The notes below the pieces were generated by a model. The model had not been told where the DNA came from, did no database searches, and worked only from the letters and a program-made list of their open reading frames with translations. Position numbers and translations under genes: made by a program. From assembly GCA_905214875.1 (NCBI GenBank), contig CAJMNR010000002.1, positions 1 through 64,000 on the forward strand: a stretch of 64,000 nucleotides of DNA. The letters run 5' to 3'. The stretch is from an uncultured bacterium. Lineage in GTDB: Bacteria > Bacillota > Clostridia > Lachnospirales > Lachnospiraceae. Position 1 is the stretch's first letter. Every line of letters begins with the position of its first letter. Of this stretch, positions 59,367 through 64,000 are shown piece after piece.

Positions 59367-60380
59367 ATGGCAATTTTAGTTACAGGAGGAGCCGGTTATA
59401 TCGGTAGCCATACATGTGTAGAATTATTAAATGCCGGACATGAGGTAGTCGTAGTTGACAACTTATGTAATTCAAGTGAGATTGCTCTTCAAAGAGTAGA
59501 AGAGTTAACAAATAAAAAAGTTAAATTTTATAAAGTAGATCTTCTTGATCGTGAAGCATTAACAGAAGTATTTGAGAAAGAAAGCATTGACAGTGTAATC
59601 CATTTTGCAGGATTAAAAGCAGTTGGAGAATCTGTCGCAAAACCATTAGAATACTACTATAACAATATTACAGGAACATTAATCTTACTTGATGTAATGC
59701 GTAATCATAATTGTAAGAATATTATCTTCAGTTCTTCTGCTACCGTATATGGTAACCCACATACAGTACCGATCACTGAAGATTTCCCATTATCAGTAAC
59801 AAATCCATATGGACAGACTAAACTGATGACAGAAAACATCCTTCAAGATGTATACAAGGCAGATAATGAATGGAACATCGTTTTACTTCGTTACTTCAAT
59901 CCAATCGGTGCTCATAAGAGCGGTAGAATTGGTGAAGATCCAAAAGGAATTCCAAACAACCTTGTTCCTTACATTGCACAAGTTGCAGTTGGCAAGTTAG
60001 AATGTCTTGGAGTATTCGGTAACGATTATCCAACGCCAGATGGTACAGGCGTTCGTGATTATATCCACGTGGTTGACCTTGCAATCGGTCATGTAAAAGC
60101 ACTCAAGAAGTTAGAAGGAAACCAAGGAGTTTCTATCTATAACTTAGGTACAGGAAATGGTTATAGCGTATTAGAAGTACTTCATGCATTTGAAAAAGCA
60201 TGTGGTAAGACATTAAAATATCAAATCAAACCACGTAGAGCAGGGGATATCCCTACTTGTTATGCAGATCCTAAGAAAGCAAAAGATGAATTAGGATGGG
60301 TTGCAGAACGTGGAATCGAGGAAATGTGCGAAGATTCATGGAGATGGCAAAGCACAAACCCTAATGGATATGAAGCATAA
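59367..60380 (+). CDS. galE: UDP-glucose 4-epimerase
   Basis: This 337-residue short-chain dehydrogenase-type epimerase interconverts UDP-glucose and UDP-galactose (Leloir pathway and glycan precursor supply). The NAD-binding GGAGYIGSHT is at 7-16, SSSATVYG carries the catalytic serine/threonine (about 122-129), and Y148 and K152 of YGQTK form the YxxxK pair. YFNPIGAH and the sugar-binding VRDYIHVVDLA follow. The ATG at 59367 has AAGGAGTG 8 bases upstream; the GTG inside that site is rejected. It could use galactose released by enzymes such as the GH59 protein. Confidence 0.96.
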   Translation: MAILVTGGAGYIGSHTCVELLNAGHEVVVVDNLCNSSEIALQRVEELTNKKVKFYKVDLLDREALTEVFEKESIDSVIHFAGLKAVGESVAKPLEYYYNNITGTLILLDVMRNHNCKNIIFSSSATVYGNPHTVPITEDFPLSVTNPYGQTKLMTENILQDVYKADNEWNIVLLRYFNPIGAHKSGRIGEDPKGIPNNLVPYIAQVAVGKLECLGVFGNDYPTPDGTGVRDYIHVVDLAIGHVKALKKLEGNQGVSIYNLGTGNGYSVLEVLHAFEKACGKTLKYQIKPRRAGDIPTCYADPKKAKDELGWVAERGIEEMCEDSWRWQSTNPNGYEA

Positions 60381-60407
60381 TCAGCGATAAAATATAAAAA
60401 AGACAAA

Positions 60408-60451
60408 AAAGCATGAAGCGAAAAGATAATCTTACGTTTCATGCTTTCTTT
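60408..60451 (+). terminator. Intrinsic terminator of galE
   Basis: AAAGCATGAAGCG pairs with CGTTTCATGCTTT (one G-T), then TCTTTG; a second T-run is absent, so strength is moderate. Confidence 0.75.
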
Positions 60452-60560
60452 GATTTACGCAAGCAACGAGCCAAAGTAATACTTGTCAATCATTTAAAAT
60501 TGTTATTTTCTATAAATTAGGGTATAATTGTGTAAGATAATTACATATTAGGAGGCAGAT

Positions 60561-61898
60561 ATGTATAAGAAGAATTTAGGAGATCAAATAAAAGATATTG
60601 TTCAAGATGCAGTGGATTCCTGTAATTTTGGGGATTTAAATAGAAAAATAAAGAATACTGCAGATCGTGCAATTGATGAATTTAATAGGGCAACAGAACC
60701 CTTTCAATATAATAATCGAAGAAATAGGAATAATGTACCCCCTTTTATGGGACAAGGTCCGTATACAAATGGAAGACAGGGGCAACCCTTTACTAATCGC
60801 GCAGAATATGAAAGACAGCGTAGAGAACAAAGACAGCAGTATAGAGCGCAAAGACATCAGTTTAAAGAACAAAGACGTGAGTTTAGAGAAAAATGGAATG
60901 GACCTAATAATCCATATAACCCAAGACCGCAAGGATCTACTATGCAAAGCAAATACCAAGAAAAGAATAAGGCAGTTGGCAATGTAAGTGGCATCTTGTT
61001 TATTGTATTTGGTTCTATAGGAATGGGATTGTTTGGAATAGCAGCGTTTGTCTTACTAACCGTATGGTTAGCAACCGGTGGAGGTACGAATGCCGTTTCC
61101 GTGGTTGGAACTTCATGCGGCGTTCTTACAGCAGGATTTGTCAGCATGCTAGCCATTGGAGTTCATAAAAGACGAAGGGTGAAGAGATTCCATATCTATC
61201 AAAGCCTGCTTGGCCAAAAGAACTATTGTGAGATTGCACGTTTGGCACAGTATGTTGGAAAATCCAATCACTATGTAGTAAAAGACTTACGCAAGATGAT
61301 GCTTCTTGGTTTCTTTAAAGAAGGACATATTGATGAATCTCAAACATGCTTTATCAGTGATAATGATACGTATGAACAGTATAAAATAGCACAAGAGAGC
61401 TATAAAGAGAGAATAAAGGAAGAATCCAAACAGAAGGAAACAAAGAACAAGGAGCTAGATCCAGAGTTGAAAAAGGCAATGGAGGATGGAAAAGAATTTA
61501 TCAGACAGCTGAAGGCAGCCAATGAGGATATACCAGGCCAAGAAATCAGCAGTAAGCTGTATCGCTTAGAGGATATCATAAGCAAGATCTTTGTCTGTGT
61601 GGAAAAACATCCAGAAAAGCTTCCGGAGATTCGAAAGTTTATGGAATATTACCTTCCAATCACATTAAAGTTAGTAAATGCATATAAAGAGTTTGAGGCA
61701 CAGCCAATACAAGGAGAGAATATTAAGAATTCCAAAGCTGAGATTGAGGCAACCATAGATACGATTAACGAAGCATTTGAAAAGCTCTTAGACAGTTTGT
61801 ATGAGGAAGAAGCAATGGAAGTTTCCTCAGATATATCTGTATTAAATACCTTATTTGCACAAGAGGGATTAACGAAAAAAGATTTTGATTTAAAATAG
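60561..61898 (+). CDS. XpaC-like membrane protein (5-bromo-4-chloroindolyl phosphate hydrolysis family)
   Basis: This 445-residue protein has an N-terminal helix, then a disordered Arg/Gln/Asn-rich segment (about 50-130), two transmembrane helices (about 142-168 and 178-200), and a cytoplasmic part. Directly after the membrane lies a winged-helix-like stretch (NYCEIARLAQYVGKSNHYVVKDLRKMMLLGFF, about 222-253). The C-terminus matches XpaC (LPITLKLVNAYKEFE to SDISVLNTLFAQEGL). XpaC is genetically linked to TelA in Firmicutes, as here (23 bases). The biochemical role is unknown; envelope or toxic-anion stress is inferred. AGGAGG precedes the ATG. Confidence 0.85.
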   Translation: MYKKNLGDQIKDIVQDAVDSCNFGDLNRKIKNTADRAIDEFNRATEPFQYNNRRNRNNVPPFMGQGPYTNGRQGQPFTNRAEYERQRREQRQQYRAQRHQFKEQRREFREKWNGPNNPYNPRPQGSTMQSKYQEKNKAVGNVSGILFIVFGSIGMGLFGIAAFVLLTVWLATGGGTNAVSVVGTSCGVLTAGFVSMLAIGVHKRRRVKRFHIYQSLLGQKNYCEIARLAQYVGKSNHYVVKDLRKMMLLGFFKEGHIDESQTCFISDNDTYEQYKIAQESYKERIKEESKQKETKNKELDPELKKAMEDGKEFIRQLKAANEDIPGQEISSKLYRLEDIISKIFVCVEKHPEKLPEIRKFMEYYLPITLKLVNAYKEFEAQPIQGENIKNSKAEIEATIDTINEAFEKLLDSLYEEEAMEVSSDISVLNTLFAQEGLTKKDFDLK

Positions 61899-61921
61899 AA
61901 CACGTTTAGGAGGATATTACT

Positions 61922-63073
61922 ATGAATAATGATGAATTGATGAATGAAATACCAACACCAAGTCTTACATTTTCACCATTTGAAACAGCCGAAACAAAAC
62001 AAGAGATCGTTGAGACGAAAGAGGAAGAAAAGCCAGTATTTGACGAGTCTATGTTGTCGGATGAAGAAAAGAAGATGGTAGATCAGTTTTCTTCGCAGAT
62101 TGAGCTAAATAATAGTAATTTAATCTTGCAATATGGCGCTGGAGCGCAAAAAAAGATTGCAGATTTCTCAGAAACTGCATTAAATAATGTTAAAACAAAG
62201 GATCTTGGCGAAATCGGAGATATGCTTACAAGCGTTGTGACAGAGCTAAGAAGCTTTGATGCGACAGAGGAAAAGGGAGGAATCTTAGGATTCTTTAAGG
62301 GAAAATCCAATAAGATTTCAGCCATGAAAGTAAAGTATAGCACGGTAGAGGCAAATGTAAATAAGATCTGTCAGGCGTTAGAAGCACATCAGATACAATT
62401 ATTAAAAGATGTTGCCATGCTAGATAAGATGTACGAAGTCAATAAGACATATTTTAAAGAGCTTTCCATGTATATTCTTGCAGGTAAGAAGAAACTTCAA
62501 GAAGTACAGACAAAAGAACTTCCAGCACTCGTACAAAAAGCAGAAGCCTCCGGATTACCAGAAGATGCTCAGGCAGTAAATGATTTAAATAGTCTATGCA
62601 GTCGTTTTGAAAAGAAAATCCATGATCTTGAACTGACTCGTATGATCAGTATCCAGATGGCACCACAGATTCGATTGGTACAGGGAAATGACACATTGAT
62701 GAGCGAAAAGATTCAGTCAACGATTGTCAACACGATTCCATTATGGAAGAGTCAGATGGTGCTTGCGCTTGGTGTTGCTCATTCAGAAGATGCAGTCAAA
62801 GCACAGCGTCAAGTAACGGATATGACAAATGAACTTTTAAAACGTAATGCAGAAACGCTTAAGATGGCAACCATTGAGACTGCAAAAGAGACAGAACGTG
62901 GCGTAGTCGATATGGAAACGCTTAAGATGACCAATGAATCGTTAATCAGCACCCTTGATGAAGTGCTTCGAATTCAACAAGAAGGTAAACAGAAACGAAG
63001 GGAAGCAGAGGCCGAATTAAATCGAATGGAGAATGATTTAAAGATAAAATTGTTGAATTTACACACAAATTAA
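61922..63073 (+). CDS. telA: Toxic anion resistance protein TelA family
   Basis: This 383-residue, mainly helical cytoplasmic protein belongs to the TelA/KlaA family (PF05816), first linked to tellurite resistance and, in Listeria and Bacillus, to tolerance of cell-wall antibiotics. Landmarks are DMLTSVVTELRSFD, IQMAPQIRLVQGNDTLMSEKIQSTIVNTIPLWKSQM (about 244-280, written here in two overlapping parts: IQMAPQIRLVQGN and IVNTIPLWKSQM), and the C-terminal coiled coil. It is co-transcribed with the XpaC-like gene. AGGAGG lies 9 bases before the ATG; a terminator follows. Confidence 0.92.
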   Translation: MNNDELMNEIPTPSLTFSPFETAETKQEIVETKEEEKPVFDESMLSDEEKKMVDQFSSQIELNNSNLILQYGAGAQKKIADFSETALNNVKTKDLGEIGDMLTSVVTELRSFDATEEKGGILGFFKGKSNKISAMKVKYSTVEANVNKICQALEAHQIQLLKDVAMLDKMYEVNKTYFKELSMYILAGKKKLQEVQTKELPALVQKAEASGLPEDAQAVNDLNSLCSRFEKKIHDLELTRMISIQMAPQIRLVQGNDTLMSEKIQSTIVNTIPLWKSQMVLALGVAHSEDAVKAQRQVTDMTNELLKRNAETLKMATIETAKETERGVVDMETLKMTNESLISTLDEVLRIQQEGKQKRREAEAELNRMENDLKIKLLNLHTN

Positions 63074-63097
63074 ATATAATAGTAGAGTAACAGGACT

Positions 63098-63128
63098 ATA
63101 GGGGGATTGCAAAATCCCCTATTTTTAT
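63098..63128 (+). terminator. Intrinsic terminator of the xpaC-telA operon
   Basis: ATAGGGGGATT pairs with AATCCCCTAT (one extra G) around a short loop, followed by TTTTTATT. Confidence 0.8.
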
Positions 63129-63172
63129 TATAATTAAAGAAAATGTGAAAAATCAGTGAAGGGGGAATTTTT

Positions 63173-63829
63173 ATGTCATTTTGTAATTCGTTATCTTATG
63201 TTTATGGCGCGTATTTGATGAGCCCACATCTTTCGACGGCGGAAAATAGCATAAATAAAAATTCTTTTGGTAGACTGATTAACAGCTATTATGGTAAACA
63301 TTCCTTATTTAAGAAGACGTTACCATGCGTATACAATTCAGGTCTGTTAACCTTTAACGAAGAAACCAAAGATATTATTGTATCATTAGATTCGTTAATG
63401 AATAGCAAAGAGTTATATCATACAGAAGAAAAAGAAGAATTAGAAGAGGCACTAACAGCGTTTGTAGAGGATTATAATACATTAATCCAGGCATTTTCAG
63501 ATGCTGAGAATGAAGAATTTGCAGAAAAGACGGGCGCACTCGATGGAATCAGCCTGTTGCATAGCGAGGCACTTGAATCGGTAGGAATCATTCGAAAGGA
63601 AGATCAGACATTATCTCTAGATCAGATTGAATTCCAGTTGGCAGACTCAGAAAAGTTGCAGGAACTTTTTTTTGGAGAGAATTCTTTTGCAGCAGCAATC
63701 AAAGAGAGAGCAGCACAGTTAGGAAAAGAAGCATTATCTTTGATCGCACCAACCCCTAAGTTTTATGAAGGAAATGGAATCATAAACTATACTATTTTTT
63801 CAGGGGTATTATTTAGTACGTACTGTTAG
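63173..63829 (+). CDS. Unrecognised protein with a FliD-like C-terminal pattern
   Basis: I cannot name this 218-residue protein with confidence. The first 60 residues have no clear homology. From about 75 the sequence follows the pattern of the flagellar cap protein FliD C-terminal domain: FVEDYNTLIQAF, then LDGISLLHSEALESVGI, then TLSLDQIEFQLADSEKLQELFFG, then an alanine-rich helix. A truncated or repurposed filament-cap-like protein is possible, but no flagellar genes are nearby and no signal peptide is present. The sequence ends with a cysteine. AAGGGGGAA 6 bases before the ATG and a terminator downstream support a real gene. Confidence 0.6.
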   Translation: MSFCNSLSYVYGAYLMSPHLSTAENSINKNSFGRLINSYYGKHSLFKKTLPCVYNSGLLTFNEETKDIIVSLDSLMNSKELYHTEEKEELEEALTAFVEDYNTLIQAFSDAENEEFAEKTGALDGISLLHSEALESVGIIRKEDQTLSLDQIEFQLADSEKLQELFFGENSFAAAIKERAAQLGKEALSLIAPTPKFYEGNGIINYTIFSGVLFSTYC

Positions 63830-63880
63830 TTCATATGGGTTATAAAGTCAGAGGAATTGGACTTATAAGTCGCTTCATGT

Positions 63881-63923
63881 AAAAAAGCAGTAACACGATG
63901 GAGAATCGTGTTGCTGCTTTTTT
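63881..63923. terminator. Bidirectional terminator before the window end
   Basis: AAAAAAGCAG and AACACGAT pair with ATCGTGTT and CTGCTTTTTT (18 bp with one T-G). A-run and T-run on opposite sides serve the plus-strand gene and the minus-strand gene that ends at 63942. Confidence 0.92.
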
Positions 63924-63941
63924 AGGTTATGGGATATCATA

Positions 63942-64000
63942 TTAGCATTCAGCGTCTTTTACGCTGTCAAATTCATCTTGAATCTCTTTGCTTGGCTGTT
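63942..64000 (-). CDS. C-terminal end of a gene cut by the window edge
   Basis: On the minus strand one frame is open to the window edge and ends in TAA at 63944-63942. The last residues read QPSKEIQDEFDSVKDAEC. The downstream bidirectional terminator supports a gene ending here. Too little is present to assign a function. Confidence 0.45.
   Translation of the reverse strand, partial: QPSKEIQDEFDSVKDAEC

Overview
The window is about 37% G+C, densely coded, and reads as a chromosomal segment of an anaerobic, plant-polysaccharide-degrading Lachnospiraceae (Clostridium cluster XIVa, Lachnoclostridium phytofermentans-like). This assignment is inference. It rests on the gene order M16C peptidase-era-yqzL-recO-glyQS-ppdK, strong AGGAGG ribosome sites, pyruvate phosphate dikinase, a pectate lyase with InlB-type repeats, and several Firmicute-only families (YqzL, DUF3877, XpaC/TelA). 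I see no tRNA, rRNA, CRISPR array, transposase or prophage genes.

Region by region. 1-3.2 kb holds a minus-strand ABC-2 exporter operon with a small membrane-anchored protein as its first gene. 3.4-8.3 kb has housekeeping genes: a presequence-protease-like peptidase, Era, YqzL and RecO. 8.5-13.9 kb has glycyl-tRNA synthetase, a small membrane protein, and PPDK behind a long leader with a consensus CcpA cre site upstream. 14.0-16.4 kb holds a decayed GNAT gene, a polysaccharide pyruvyl transferase family protein and GreA. 16.6-20.1 kb encodes a secreted family 9 pectate lyase with four InlB B-repeats. 20.3-24.3 kb has branched-chain aminotransferase, a UPF0324 transporter, methylglyoxal synthase and a VanY-type peptidase. 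24.4-27.8 kb carries an ammonium transporter fused to a PII domain, with a leader that may switch between two hairpins, then a MATE exporter.

28.3-30.7 kb pairs a class III aminotransferase with an iron alcohol dehydrogenase. 30.7-35.8 kb holds a CPBP protease, an AraC regulator and a divergent surface-anchored GH59 (galactocerebrosidase-type) glycosidase, then TspO. 35.9-39.2 kb has an RNase H with a viroplasmin domain and two carbohydrate-esterase-like genes. 39.3-43.1 kb has a cupin, a DbpA-type helicase, an HPr/Crh-like protein lacking the active histidine, a FadR-type repressor and a cobalamin adenosyltransferase. 43.4-45.7 kb is a polar amino acid ABC importer. 45.8-50.0 kb is a MarR-controlled heterodimeric ABC exporter with an operator candidate on the start site. 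50.4-53.4 kb has a CPA2 antiporter, a thioredoxin-reductase-like protein lacking the NADPH motif, and DUF3877. 53.5 kb holds a predicted small RNA. 53.9-58.2 kb is sbcDC. 58.2-60.4 kb has an AEC transporter and galE. 60.5-63.8 kb has xpaC, telA and a protein with a FliD-like C-terminus. The window ends inside a minus-strand gene.

Working together: the secreted pectate lyase, GH59 enzyme and two esterases fit plant cell wall or glycan harvesting. GalE, PPDK, methylglyoxal synthase, the Crh-like protein and the cre site fit sugar metabolism and its catabolite control. The Amt-PII fusion, the amino acid importer and the aminotransferases fit nitrogen handling. No dramatic new multi-gene system was found. 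The best leads are the pyridine-nucleotide-independent thioredoxin reductase candidate coupled to DUF3877, the Amt-PII fusion with a possible ANTAR-type leader, the GH59 surface enzyme, the 53.5 kb small RNA and the XpaC/TelA-linked unknown gene.
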